A stretch of 64,000 nt of DNA from Pseudomonas sp. MAG733B (GTDB lineage Bacteria > Pseudomonadota > Gammaproteobacteria > Pseudomonadales > Pseudomonadaceae): NCBI RefSeq assembly GCF_036884845.1, contig NZ_CP145732.1:4340001-4404000 (forward strand), given 5' to 3'. This document shows positions 28,666-37,567 of the stretch, piece by piece. Below the pieces are notes generated by a model that had not been told where the DNA came from, ran no database searches, and saw only the letters and a list, made by a program, of their open reading frames with translations. Position 1 is the stretch's first letter; each line of letters starts with the position of its first letter. Position numbers and translations under genes: made by a program.

Positions 28666-29883
28666 ATGTCCATCAGCACCACCGCTTCCCCCGCCGCCAC
28701 CGCATCGGTGGCCAGTCAAGCCAGCCCCTTGGTGCTGCGCGTGATCGGCGCCTGTGCCCTGGCGCACCTGATCAACGACCTGATTCAGGCTGTGCTGCCG
28801 TCGATCTACCCGATGCTCAAGGCCACTTATGGCCTGACTTTCACCCAGGTTGGCCTGATCACCCTGACCTTCCAGCTCACCGCTTCGCTGCTGCAACCGT
28901 GGGTCGGCTACTACACCGATCGTCATCCCAAGCCATGGCTGTTGCCGGCCGGCATGGTCTGCACCCTGATCGGCATTCTCATGCTGTCGATGGTCGGCAG
29001 CTTCCCGGCGATTCTGTTGGCTTCGGCGCTGGTGGGCATTGGCTCCTCGACTTTCCATCCCGAGACATCCCGCGTCGCACGCCTGGCTTCAGGCGGTCGC
29101 TATGGCTTTGCTCAGTCGACGTTCCAGGTCGGTGGTAACGCCGGCAGCGCATTCGGCCCGTTGCTCGCGGCGGCGATCGTGATTCCCTACGGTCAGGGGC
29201 ACGTCGCCTGGTTCGGCCTGTTCGCGGTGTTCGCCATTCTCGTGCAGTACGGCCTGAGCCGCTGGTACCGCAACCATCTGAACCTGTTCAAGCTCAAGCA
29301 AGGCAGCAAGGCCACCCACGGTCTGTCCAAAGGCCGGGTGACATTCGCCTTGGTGGTGCTGGCAATGCTGGTGTTCTCCAAGTATTTCTACATGGCCAGT
29401 TTCACCAGTTACTTCACCTTCTACCTGATCGAGAAGTTCGACCTGTCGGTCGCCAGTTCGCAGTTGTACCTGTTCCTGTTTCTTGGCGCCGTCGCTGCCG
29501 GAACGTTCTTCGGTGGCCCTATCGGCGACCGGATCGGTCGCAAGCAAGTGATCTGGTTTTCCATTCTCGGCGCTGCGCCCTTCACCCTCGCCCTGCCCTA
29601 TGTCGACCTGTTCTGGACCGGCGTGCTGAGCATGATCATCGGCTTCATCCTCGCCTCGGCGTTCTCCGCGATCGTGGTCTTCGCCCAGGAACTGGTGCCG
29701 GGTAACGTTGGCATGATCGCGGGTGTATTCTTCGGTCTGATGTTCGGTTTTGGCGGCATCGGCGCCGCGTTGCTCGGGCACCTGGCGGATATCCACGGCA
29801 TCGAATACGTGTACACGCTGTGCTCGTTCCTCCCGCTGCTGGGGATCCTGACTATCCTGCTACCGTCGACCAAAGGGGTGTAG
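28666..29883 (+). CDS. MFS transporter of the fosmidomycin resistance (Fsr) type
   Basis: The 405-residue product has about twelve membrane helices and the Fsr-type opening ACALAHLINDLIQAVLPSIYPMLKATYGLTFTQ. It also has GSSTFHPETSRVAR after helix 4 and the GGPIGDRIGRKQVIWFSILG loop between helices 8 and 9. E. coli Fsr exports fosmidomycin, and the natural substrate of most homologues is unknown. The ATG at 28666 follows GGAAG. Divergent orientation to the AraC regulator suggests ligand-controlled efflux. Confidence 0.82.
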   Translation: MSISTTASPAATASVASQASPLVLRVIGACALAHLINDLIQAVLPSIYPMLKATYGLTFTQVGLITLTFQLTASLLQPWVGYYTDRHPKPWLLPAGMVCTLIGILMLSMVGSFPAILLASALVGIGSSTFHPETSRVARLASGGRYGFAQSTFQVGGNAGSAFGPLLAAAIVIPYGQGHVAWFGLFAVFAILVQYGLSRWYRNHLNLFKLKQGSKATHGLSKGRVTFALVVLAMLVFSKYFYMASFTSYFTFYLIEKFDLSVASSQLYLFLFLGAVAAGTFFGGPIGDRIGRKQVIWFSILGAAPFTLALPYVDLFWTGVLSMIIGFILASAFSAIVVFAQELVPGNVGMIAGVFFGLMFGFGGIGAALLGHLADIHGIEYVYTLCSFLPLLGILTILLPSTKGV

Positions 29884-30047
29884 AGCCCGCAGGTCTTCTC
29901 GAAAAATGAACGGAGCCTTCTTAATTATTCAGTTTTGGAAAAACTCACTCGAGACTACCTTGGCGCCAGGTTTGGCAGGCACGGCTTGAATCGCGCCGTG
30001 ACCCAGCGCCAGCGGTTGTCATTTTAGAATTACTCGAGGTAAGTCCC

Positions 30048-31454
30048 ATGTCTGAACACACCCTGGCTGTGCACTCCCCTTACAACGGTGCCGTCGTCGG
30101 TCACGTGGCGGTTTCCACCGAGGCCGATGTCGAGCACGCCTTGAGCATCGCCCACGGCCTGTTCCGTGACCGCAGCCAGTGGTTGTCCAAGCCTCGGCGC
30201 ATTGAGATCTTGCAGCGTGCCGCCGAGCTGATCGGTGCACGCAAAGTCGAGATCGCCACCCAGGCGGCCAGCGAAGGTGGCAAGCCGCTGAAGGATTCGA
30301 TCACCGAAGTCGAGCGTGGCATCGACGGCATCCTCAACTGCATCGAAGTGCTGCGCACCGAGGGTGGTCATGTGATTCCGATGGGGTTGAACGCCACGTC
30401 GGCCAACCGTGTAGCCTTCACTCAATTCGAACCGCTCGGCGTGGTTGCGGCCGTCTCGGCGTTCAACCACCCGTTCAACCTGATCGTGCACCAAGTCGTA
30501 CCGGCCATCGCCGTCAGTGCGCCAGTGGTCGTCAAACCGGCGGCCAACACGCCGCTGAGTTGCCGCACGTTGCTCGACATCCTCACCGAAGCCGGTCTGC
30601 CTGACGGTTGGGCGCAAATGGTATTGCCGACCGACAACGCCTTCACCGGCAAACTGGTGTCGGACCCACGGGTGGGTTTCTTCAGCTTCATCGGTTCGGC
30701 GGCGGTGGGCTGGATGCTGCGCTCGACCCTCGCACCGGGCACCCGCTGCGCGCTGGAACACGGCGGTGTGGCGCCGGTGATCCTGGCGGCGGACGCCGAC
30801 CTCGACGATGCCTTGCCGCGCATCGCCCGTGGCGGTTTCTGGCACGCCGGCCAGGCCTGCGTGAGCGTGCAACGGATTTTCTGCCACCGCAGCATCGCCG
30901 AGCAGGTCGCCGAACGCCTGGGCCAAATGGGCGACGCCATGGTCGTCGGTGACCCGACCGATGCGCGCACCGATGTCGGCCCGCTGATCGCTGAACGTGA
31001 AGTGAACCGCGTGAGCCAATGGGTGGATGACGCCGTCGCCGGTGGCGCGCGCTTGGTCGCGGGTGGCCGCGCACTCGGCAACAACTGCTATGCGCCTACG
31101 GTGTTGTTGAATCCGTCGATCGACTCAAACGTAATGCAGAAGGAAGTGTTCGGCCCGGTGGTCGCGGTCTATGCCTACGACGATCTGGCTGACGCAATCC
31201 AGTTGGCCAACGCCCTGCCCTATGCTTTCCAGGCAGCGGTATTCACTCGCGATCTGGACACGGCGATGCAGTGCTATCAGGACCTGGACGCCACAGCGGT
31301 GATGGTCAACGAGAACACTCTGTTCCGTGTCGACTGGATGCCGTTCGCTGGCGCGCGTCTCTCCGGGCATGGCGTGGGCGGTATTCCTCACACCATGAAG
31401 GAAATGCAGGTCGAGAAAATGATGGTCTGGCGCTCTCGGGCAGTGCGTGGCTAA
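30048..31454 (+). CDS. NAD(P)-dependent aldehyde dehydrogenase family protein
   Basis: The 468-residue product has the aldehyde dehydrogenase layout. FEPLGVVAAVSAFNHPFNL and VVVKPAANTPLS belong to the cofactor domain, and FFSFIGSAAVGWMLR matches the glycine motif. The general-base glutamate is in CALEHGGVAPV and the catalytic cysteine in HAGQACVSVQR. The C-terminal EVFGPVVAVYAYDD is conserved. It is somewhat shorter than classical enzymes and resembles the lactaldehyde/phosphonoacetaldehyde branch. The substrate cannot be named. The 164 bases upstream hold no clear regulatory motif. An alcohol dehydrogenase gene follows after 123 bases, so the pair may oxidise an alcohol through its aldehyde. 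Confidence 0.85.
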   Translation: MSEHTLAVHSPYNGAVVGHVAVSTEADVEHALSIAHGLFRDRSQWLSKPRRIEILQRAAELIGARKVEIATQAASEGGKPLKDSITEVERGIDGILNCIEVLRTEGGHVIPMGLNATSANRVAFTQFEPLGVVAAVSAFNHPFNLIVHQVVPAIAVSAPVVVKPAANTPLSCRTLLDILTEAGLPDGWAQMVLPTDNAFTGKLVSDPRVGFFSFIGSAAVGWMLRSTLAPGTRCALEHGGVAPVILAADADLDDALPRIARGGFWHAGQACVSVQRIFCHRSIAEQVAERLGQMGDAMVVGDPTDARTDVGPLIAEREVNRVSQWVDDAVAGGARLVAGGRALGNNCYAPTVLLNPSIDSNVMQKEVFGPVVAVYAYDDLADAIQLANALPYAFQAAVFTRDLDTAMQCYQDLDATAVMVNENTLFRVDWMPFAGARLSGHGVGGIPHTMKEMQVEKMMVWRSRAVRG

Positions 31455-31577
31455 AAGACCGCTCAGAGGTTTGCCGCCAACGGCGATGGCGCCGGGAAAG
31501 AGAGCCGCTACACTTTTCTGGCTCCGTCGCCGCTGCACGAGCGGCCAAACCCTCGTCTCCTGATCTGGAGGTCTTCC

Positions 31578-32609
31578 ATGAGCGACAATACCGAACTCAA
31601 GACATTCACCGGCTGGGCCGCAACGGCGGCCGGTGCGCCACTGGAGCGATACAGCTACGACCCCGGTCCCTTGGGTGAAGAAGAAGTAGAAGTCGCCGTG
31701 GAATATTGCGGCGTCTGTCACTCCGACCAGTCACTGATCGATAACGACTGGGGCATCAGCCAGTACCCGTTTATTCCCGGCCACGAGGTCGTCGGCCGCA
31801 TCGTCCGGGTGGGCGCGCAGGTGCGCGGTCTCGAAATGGGCCAGCGGGTGGGCATCGGCTGGTACAAGGGCAGTTGCATGCATTGCACGTCCTGCATCGA
31901 AGGCTCGCACAACATGTGCCGCACGGTCCAACCGACCATCATCGGCAGCAACGGTGGCTTCGCCGACCGGTTGCGCTCGCATTGGGCCTGGGCCCTGCCA
32001 ATACCTGAAGGACTCGACCCGGCGTTGGCCGGTCCGCTGTTTTGCGCCGGTTCCACCGTGTTCAACCCGCTGGTGGAATTCGGCATCAAACCGACCGATC
32101 GGGTCGGCGTGGTGGGCATCGGCGGCCTCGGCCACCTGGCGCTGCGCTTCCTCAACGCCTGGGGCTGCGAAGTCACCGCGTTCACCTCATCGCTGAGCAA
32201 ACAGGACGAAGCCAAGCGCCTGGGTGCGCACAAAGTCATCGCCTCGACCGACAGCGACGCGCTGAAAGCGATTGCCGGCACCCTGGACTTCCTGTTGGTC
32301 ACCGCCAACGCCAACCTCGACTGGACGACCATCCTCGCCACCCTGCGCGGCAAGGGTCGCCTGCATTTTGTCGGCATCGTGCCCAGTGCAATCCCGGTGC
32401 ACGTGTTTGACCTGATTCCGCAACAAAAAACCCTGTCCGCCTCACCGGTCGGCTCGCCGAGCAACACGGCGACCATGCTGGAGTTCTGCGCACGTCATCA
32501 GATCGTGCCGCAGGTCGAGATGTTTCCCATGAGCCGGATCAACGAAGCCATCGATCATCTGCGCAGTGGCAAGGCGCGCTATCGCGTGGTGTTGGATGCC
32601 AGTAAATGA
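31578..32609 (+). CDS. Zinc-dependent NAD(P) alcohol dehydrogenase (cinnamyl/YahK-like)
   Basis: The 343-residue product is a medium-chain dehydrogenase. The catalytic zinc site is in CGVCHSDQ and GHEVVGR, and the structural zinc cysteines are spaced C-x2-C-x2-C-x7-C in GSCMHCTSCIEGSHNMC. The nucleotide motif GIGGLGHLALRFL lies near residue 180. The sequence fits the CAD/YahK group that reduces a wide range of aldehydes with NADPH. A TGGAGG ribosome binding site precedes the start. It converges on the operon that follows. Confidence 0.88.
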   Translation: MSDNTELKTFTGWAATAAGAPLERYSYDPGPLGEEEVEVAVEYCGVCHSDQSLIDNDWGISQYPFIPGHEVVGRIVRVGAQVRGLEMGQRVGIGWYKGSCMHCTSCIEGSHNMCRTVQPTIIGSNGGFADRLRSHWAWALPIPEGLDPALAGPLFCAGSTVFNPLVEFGIKPTDRVGVVGIGGLGHLALRFLNAWGCEVTAFTSSLSKQDEAKRLGAHKVIASTDSDALKAIAGTLDFLLVTANANLDWTTILATLRGKGRLHFVGIVPSAIPVHVFDLIPQQKTLSASPVGSPSNTATMLEFCARHQIVPQVEMFPMSRINEAIDHLRSGKARYRVVLDASK

Positions 32610-32645
32610 CAGACGAGGCACTCTGAACCTGCCGGGGACTCGCGC

Positions 32646-32975
32646 TCAAACCAGCCCCCGACTACCCGCATAAGCCACTACCACTTCATTCAACGCAGCA
32701 CACAGCACGCGTTCATCCGAGCTCTGTAGCGCGGTTTCAAGGCTGTTCATGTACCCCAGCAATTGCGCCTTCACTTGATGGGCAAATTCCGGACTCACTT
32801 CCTGATCTTCATAAAACAGCACGTAAGCACGACAGAACTCGCCGATTACGAAACACATTGCCGCGTGATCGGGAACATTGCGGATGATCTGCTCGCATTG
32901 CACGCGCACACGCTTGAAGGCGTCGGTGCCGGGCAAGGCCTGGCGAAACTCCTGGACGGCGGTTGAAAAATTCAT
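32646..32975 (-). CDS. Small protein of unknown function, last gene of the orotate-type operon
   Basis: A 109-residue protein starting at an ATG with AAGGAG ahead of it (longer frames lack a ribosome binding site). It appears soluble and mostly helical, with three cysteines. The N-terminal segment STAVQEFRQALPGTDAFKRV is followed by a helical region (CFVIGEFCRAYVLFYEDQEV). I do not recognise the family. It starts 20 bases after the dihydroorotase gene and is therefore part of the five-gene operon running from 37357 to 32646. A role in the same pathway, for example as a small regulator or chaperone, is only inferred from position. Confidence 0.7.
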   Translation of the reverse strand: MNFSTAVQEFRQALPGTDAFKRVRVQCEQIIRNVPDHAAMCFVIGEFCRAYVLFYEDQEVSPEFAHQVKAQLLGYMNSLETALQSSDERVLCAALNEVVVAYAGSRGLV

Positions 32976-32995
32976 GGCTGACTCCTTGAACGTGA

Positions 32996-34342
32996 TCAAC
33001 GATCGAATGAAAGACGCTGGCCGTGCAGACCCGACAGAATTGCCGTGCCGTCCCAGACCCGTTGCCCGTTGACGAAGGTGCTGACGATGCGCGATGAAAA
33101 GGTGCTGCCCTCGAACGGGCTCCAGCCGCATTTGGACAGGACCTCGGAGCGCTGCACGGTGTGTGGCTGACGCGGATCGACCAATACCAGATCAGCGGCA
33201 TAACCTTCGCGCAGGAAGCCGCGACGGCTGACATCGAACAATTTGGCCGGCGCATGGCTGACCGCCTCGACCACCCGTTCCAAGCTCAACTCACCGGCGA
33301 ACACCCGCTCCAGCGCCGCTTGCAGGGCAAACTGCACCAGCGGCACACCCGATGGTGCTTTCTGATAAGGGGCGTTTTTTTCTTCGAGCAAATGGGGGGC
33401 GTGGTCGGTGGCCAGCACGTCGATGCGCCCTTCAGCCAACGCTTGGACAATCGCCAATCGATCGCGCTCGGTCTTGACCGCCGGGTTGCACTTGAGTTGC
33501 ATCCCCAGGCGCTGGTAATCACGGTCATTGAAATGCAGGAAATGCACGCAGGTTTCCGCGGTAATGCGTTTGCTCGCCAGCGGCCCCGGTTCGAACAGTT
33601 CCAGTTCCTCGGCAGTAGAAATGTGCAGCACGTGCAGGCGCGCATTGTGTTTGCGCGCCAGGGCGATGGCCAGCCGGGTCGACTTGATACAAGCCTCGCG
33701 CGAACGAATGAGCGGGTGCAGGTGGGCGGGTATGCTTTCGCCGTAACTGCGCAGTGCCTTTTGCAGGTTGTCCTCGATCATCGGCGAATCTTCGCAGTGG
33801 GTGATGATCGTTACCGGCGACTCGCGAAAGATACCGTTCAATACCGCAGGATCATCCACCAGCATGTTGCCGGTGGACGCGCCCATGAACACCTTGACCC
33901 CCGGCGTACTCTTGGGATCGATAGCGCGGATCGCCTCCAGATTGTCGTTGCTCGCGCCCATGTAAAAGGCGTAGTTGACCATCGATGATTGCGCCGCGAT
34001 TGCGTACTTGGCTTCCAGGGAATCGCGATCCAGAGCCGGAGGCCGGGTGTTGGGCATCTCCATGAAGCTGGTGATGCCACCCGCCGCGCAAGCTCGGGAC
34101 TCGCTAGCGATGTCGGCCTTGTGGGTCAGGCCCGGTTCGCGAAAGTGCACCTGGTCGTCGATCATCCCCGGCAGCAACCAGAGCCCGGTGGCATCGATCA
34201 TCCGCTCCTCGGAGCGAGGCTCAATGGCGGGCGCAATCTGCGCGATCCGACCGTCCTCTATGCGCAGGTCGCTGCAAAAGCGCTGGCCTTCGTTGACCAG
34301 TGTGGCATGGCGTATCAGCCAGGATTGAGAATGGTCTGTCAT
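32996..34342 (-). CDS. Dihydroorotase (amidohydrolase family)
   Basis: Dihydroorotase opens dihydroorotate to N-carbamoyl-L-aspartate, or the reverse. The 448-residue product has the amidohydrolase layout: LLPGMIDDQVHFREPGLTHK near residue 56, GVKVFMGASTGNMLVDDP with the bridging lysine, a THCED motif, the LHVLHIST strand and DVLATDHAPH near residue 310. The first metal histidine of the usual HxH is glutamine (Gln64-Val-His66). I recall the same QVH form in dihydroorotases of Bacteroidetes, so it need not mean loss of activity. It overlaps the carbamoyl hydrolase gene by four bases. In this operon the likely direction is ring opening. Confidence 0.85.
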   Translation of the reverse strand: MTDHSQSWLIRHATLVNEGQRFCSDLRIEDGRIAQIAPAIEPRSEERMIDATGLWLLPGMIDDQVHFREPGLTHKADIASESRACAAGGITSFMEMPNTRPPALDRDSLEAKYAIAAQSSMVNYAFYMGASNDNLEAIRAIDPKSTPGVKVFMGASTGNMLVDDPAVLNGIFRESPVTIITHCEDSPMIEDNLQKALRSYGESIPAHLHPLIRSREACIKSTRLAIALARKHNARLHVLHISTAEELELFEPGPLASKRITAETCVHFLHFNDRDYQRLGMQLKCNPAVKTERDRLAIVQALAEGRIDVLATDHAPHLLEEKNAPYQKAPSGVPLVQFALQAALERVFAGELSLERVVEAVSHAPAKLFDVSRRGFLREGYAADLVLVDPRQPHTVQRSEVLSKCGWSPFEGSTFSSRIVSTFVNGQRVWDGTAILSGLHGQRLSFDR

Positions 34343-35595
34343 AGCGTCAGCTCCTGTGTGGCGTGGTACAGCACCTCGGTGGCTTCGATGAAATCATCCA
34401 GCTCCATCGCCTCGTAAGGGTTATGTGAGCCGTGTTGATTACGGATGAAGAGCATGGCGCTGGGGATTCCGGCGTTGGCGAAAACCGCAGCGTCATGCCC
34501 CGCACCACTCGGTGTCAGGACGCCTTCCCAACCATGCTCGCGGGTCATGCGCACAAAGGTGTCGACCCAAGGTTCATGCATGGCTGCCGGTTGCGTATCG
34601 ATGCGTTTATCGAACTCGAAACGCACCTGACGGTGTTCCTCGATCTGCCGGATTTCGGCCAGAATCAAGGCGTGGAAGGCTTCCAGCGTAGGTTGATGCA
34701 GGCTGCGGATTTCCAGGCTGAAGTTCACTTCGCCGGGAATGCGCGAGACCGCGTGATGGGCAGCATTAGTGCCGAGAGTTCCGACTGTGATCACCAGATC
34801 GCGGCCGTCTTCCAGCCACTGGCCCCACAATTGGTCGATGCGCGCGACCAGTTCGCTGACTGCAAATACGGAGTCATGACGATCCTCGCGGGACACTGCA
34901 CCGGAGTGGCCGTCCTCGCCCAGGCAGCGCACCAGATTGTGTCGCAGATTGCCGCGAATGCCGGGCACGATGCCGATGGCCTGACCCATTTTTTCCAAAG
35001 ATTCGGCCTGCTCGATGTGCACTTCCAGGTAACCGGCGAACTGCCGGCGATCGATCAGCCATTGCTGACTGCGGACGGCTTCCAGGTCAGCGCCGACCGC
35101 CTGCATAGCCTCGCCTAACGTCTTTTTGCTGAAGCGGTTGACCAGCGTCAGATCTGCCGATGTGAGCCCGCCCATTAATGCCCGCGAGCCCATATAAGAC
35201 TTGCCGAACCAGGCGCTCTCTTCACCGCGCAAGCCCAGCACACGGATCGGGCGCTCAGTCCGGACCGCTTGCTGGTCCAGTCGGCACAGGCACAACAGCC
35301 CCGCTACGACACCAGCCAGACCATCGTAGTTACCGCCCTGGGGCACTGAGTCCAAATGTGAGCCGATCCAGATGGCGGGCTGTCCGTCGTCATCGGCTCG
35401 TTGAAAAATCACGTTGCCGGCGCGGTCGTTGAGCACCTGCAAACCATTGTTGCGGGCAAACTGCGAGAGGTAGGCAATCGCAGCGTTTTCGCCAGCGCCG
35501 TAGCTCTCGCGGGTGATACCGATTTCCGGGTCACAGGACAGTTCACTGATTTCGCTGAACATCCGCCGCGCCTGTTGTTTCCACAAAGTGCTCAT
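34339..35595 (-). CDS. Zn-dependent N-carbamoyl-amino-acid hydrolase (M20 family), likely N-carbamoyl-aspartate hydrolase
   Basis: The 418-residue product belongs to the M20 amidohydrolase group of allantoate amidohydrolase, beta-ureidopropionase and N-carbamoyl-L-amino-acid hydrolase. It shows IGSHLDSVPQGGNYDGLAGV (metal site), GLRGEESAWFGKSYMGS (catalytic glutamates), HIEQAESLEKMGQAIGIV, and GAGHDAAVFA near the end. These enzymes release carbon dioxide and ammonia from a ureido group. With dihydroorotase downstream and PyrD/PyrK upstream, the natural substrate would be N-carbamoyl-aspartate, giving aspartate. The start at 35595 forms an ATGA overlap with pyrD. Confidence 0.82.
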   Translation of the reverse strand: MSTLWKQQARRMFSEISELSCDPEIGITRESYGAGENAAIAYLSQFARNNGLQVLNDRAGNVIFQRADDDGQPAIWIGSHLDSVPQGGNYDGLAGVVAGLLCLCRLDQQAVRTERPIRVLGLRGEESAWFGKSYMGSRALMGGLTSADLTLVNRFSKKTLGEAMQAVGADLEAVRSQQWLIDRRQFAGYLEVHIEQAESLEKMGQAIGIVPGIRGNLRHNLVRCLGEDGHSGAVSREDRHDSVFAVSELVARIDQLWGQWLEDGRDLVITVGTLGTNAAHHAVSRIPGEVNFSLEIRSLHQPTLEAFHALILAEIRQIEEHRQVRFEFDKRIDTQPAAMHEPWVDTFVRMTREHGWEGVLTPSGAGHDAAVFANAGIPSAMLFIRNQHGSHNPYEAMELDDFIEATEVLYHATQELTL

Positions 35596-36527
35596 GGCAA
35601 GGCTCCAAAGGCTGCGGCCGGAGAATCGTCGAGGCTGCCGATGAGCGAGCTCAACTGGCTGATGCCCTTGCGCCGGCAATACACTTCCAGCTCGTTGACC
35701 ATCAGGTTCATGGTCTTGGGATGAATGAAGGTGGCGGTGCCGACCTGCACCGCACTGGCCCCGGCGTAGATGAACTCCAACGCGTCATCGGCGGTGGCGA
35801 TGCCGCCGCAGCCTATCACTGGAATCTGCAAGGCCTCGGCGCACTGATAGGTCAACCGCACCATCAACGGCTTGATCATCGCGCCGGAGATCCCGCCCAT
35901 GAAATTGCCCAACCGTGCCCTGCCCTTTTCGATGTCAATCGACAGCCCGAGCAAGGTGTTGCCGACCACCACCGCATCCGCGCCTTCGTCCTGCGCAGAT
36001 AACGCAATATCGACGATGTCGCCTGCATTGGGGGTCAGCTTGACCCACAGCGGCAACGACGTACTGGCACGCATCAACTTGACCACTTGCCGCGTGGTGT
36101 CGGCGTGCATGCCGAACGACTCACCGTGGGCTTCGAGGTTGGGACATGAGATGTTCGCCTCGATGCCGGCGACGCCCGGCACGTCACTCAAACGCGCCGC
36201 CAGCTCGGCAAAACCCTGGGCGGTCGGCGCCGAGATGCTGACGATCAGCGGCGAGTCGAAGTCGCGGTAGAACGGCACGACTTTTTCGATGAACAGGTCG
36301 GCGCCTTTGCTCGGAATCCCGATGGCATTCATCATGCCGTCGGCCAGTTCGCAGACCCGTGGCATCGGGTTGCCGGTACGCTTTTCGCTGGTGATGGTCT
36401 TGGTCACCAAAGCGCCCAAGCTATTGAAATCCAGCAAGTGGGTGAGTTCTTCGGCGAAGGTTCCGGACGCCGGCATCACCGGGTTCTTCAGGCGCAAGCC
36501 GCCGATGTTTACGCTCAGATCAATCAT
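35592..36527 (-). CDS. pyrD: Class 1B dihydroorotate dehydrogenase, catalytic subunit
   Basis: The 311-residue product has the class 1 signature LKNPVMPASGTF, the FMN-binding NAIGIPSKG segment, and EANISCPN with Cys128 as active-site base (serine in the class 2 enzyme). The C-terminal IPVIGCGGIATADDALEFIYAGASAVQVGT is the phosphate-binding end. Class 1B enzymes work with PyrK and use NAD, so they can also reduce orotate. Pseudomonas normally makes pyrimidines with a quinone-linked class 2 PyrD, so this is an extra, accessory enzyme. The start at 36527 overlaps pyrK by an ATGA. Confidence 0.88.
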   Translation of the reverse strand: MIDLSVNIGGLRLKNPVMPASGTFAEELTHLLDFNSLGALVTKTITSEKRTGNPMPRVCELADGMMNAIGIPSKGADLFIEKVVPFYRDFDSPLIVSISAPTAQGFAELAARLSDVPGVAGIEANISCPNLEAHGESFGMHADTTRQVVKLMRASTSLPLWVKLTPNAGDIVDIALSAQDEGADAVVVGNTLLGLSIDIEKGRARLGNFMGGISGAMIKPLMVRLTYQCAEALQIPVIGCGGIATADDALEFIYAGASAVQVGTATFIHPKTMNLMVNELEVYCRRKGISQLSSLIGSLDDSPAAAFGALP

Positions 36528-37357
36528 TCCAACACCTCCGCCAGGTCGAACACCGGGCCTTCCAGACACACACGTTTGCCGATTTTCAAACCATCGACTT
36601 CGAACACATCGACGCAGCACTGACACATGCCCAGACCGCAAACCATTTGCTGCTCCAGAGCAACTTGCCCGGCCAGTCCCAATTCACTCGACAAGCGTTT
36701 GAGCAAGCGGGTCAGGCGTTTGGAGCCGCAGGTGAACAAGGCGTTGCTGCCTTCGCGGGCAATTACCTTGCGCAACAGCGCTTCAATGTTTTCCAGCGAG
36801 CTGCTGCCGTCCTCATCGAGTGCGCTGATGACTTCAGCGCCCAGGGAGGCGAAACGCTCGCGCGACAGCAGGCTTTTTTCGCTGCGGGCGCTGAGCACGG
36901 CGGTCAGCTTGATCCCCAAGGCGTGGGCCGCTTCGGCCAACGGCGCCAGAGTCGCAAGGCCTACGCCCCGGGCAACGATGGTCATGTGCCGCCAGTCCGG
37001 ATCGAGATCGAAGCCCTTACCCAGCGGGCCGAGGATTTCCAGAGTTTGCCGTTCGCTCAGGGTTTCCAGCCCGAAGGTGCCTTTGCCAGTGACCTTGTAG
37101 AGAAACTCGACCTGGCCACTAACCGGGTCGGCCTTGTAGGTGCTCATCGGCCGGCGAAAGAAAGGCTTGTGCTCACCTTCGCTGGGGCACAGCAGGTTGA
37201 AGAATTGCCCTGGCTGCGAATGGCACGCTGCGCCATCCGCTTGCAGGACGAGACGCTTGTATTCGTCGTTGACCCATTCGTTGGACAGCACCACTGTCAG
37301 CGTATCGTTCGGCGGCGTGACGGCGATGGCCTGGCAGCAGTTGGAGATCCCGGTCAT
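36524..37357 (-). CDS. pyrK: Dihydroorotate dehydrogenase electron transfer subunit PyrK
   Basis: PyrK carries FAD and a [2Fe-2S] cluster and passes electrons between NAD(H) and PyrD. The 277-residue product has an FAD-binding part (PGQFFNLLCP, FRRPMSTY, GKGTFGLETL) and an NAD-binding part. Near the C-terminus it has the cluster ligands CGLGMCQCC plus a fourth cysteine in RVCLEGPVF. The usual glycine-rich GGGIGxAP motif is changed to ARGVGLATLAP. It heads the operon pyrK-pyrD-hydrolase-dihydroorotase-small protein, with GAGGG before the ATG and an operator-like motif 34 bases further up. Confidence 0.87.
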   Translation of the reverse strand: MTGISNCCQAIAVTPPNDTLTVVLSNEWVNDEYKRLVLQADGAACHSQPGQFFNLLCPSEGEHKPFFRRPMSTYKADPVSGQVEFLYKVTGKGTFGLETLSERQTLEILGPLGKGFDLDPDWRHMTIVARGVGLATLAPLAEAAHALGIKLTAVLSARSEKSLLSRERFASLGAEVISALDEDGSSSLENIEALLRKVIAREGSNALFTCGSKRLTRLLKRLSSELGLAGQVALEQQMVCGLGMCQCCVDVFEVDGLKIGKRVCLEGPVFDLAEVLE

Positions 37358-37390
37358 TTTGAAAGCCCTCTTATGTTCTTGTTTAAGCGC

Positions 37391-37409
37391 TTTGTCTAAT
37401 TTTTGATAC
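37391..37409. promoter_or_regulatory. Orotate-cluster operator motif, copy 1 (before pyrK)
   Basis: TTTGTCTAATTTTTGATAC, identical over 19 bases to copies 2 and 3. It lies 34 bases upstream of the pyrK ATG, where a repressor could cover the promoter of the catabolic operon. The ends GTCTAA and TTGATAC form an imperfect dyad. Confidence 0.7.
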
Positions 37410-37504
37410 AGTCAAATCAAAATAGAAGCGACGCCGCCCGTGAATCCGGCAGCGTCGTGGTTTCTACTGCATTTCTGGGTTTGACTCTACGCCTTGGAAA
37501 AGCG

Positions 37505-37523
37505 TTTGTCTAATTTTTGATAC
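37505..37523. promoter_or_regulatory. Orotate-cluster operator motif, copy 2 (distal to pyrK)
   Basis: A second exact TTTGTCTAATTTTTGATAC, 114 bases from copy 1 and in the same orientation. It lies in the gap between the MFS gene stop and pyrK. Two sites at about eleven helical turns could allow looping. Confidence 0.68.
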
Positions 37524-37567
37524 TGGTTTTGCAATATTTTTCAACGTTGACGGTTCTGGCCAAGCGC

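Noticed and set aside
29884..30047. Possible sigma-54 promoter before the aldehyde dehydrogenase gene
   Set aside because: TGGCAGGCACGG is followed by CTTGA at the wrong spacing and without the GC of the -12 box.
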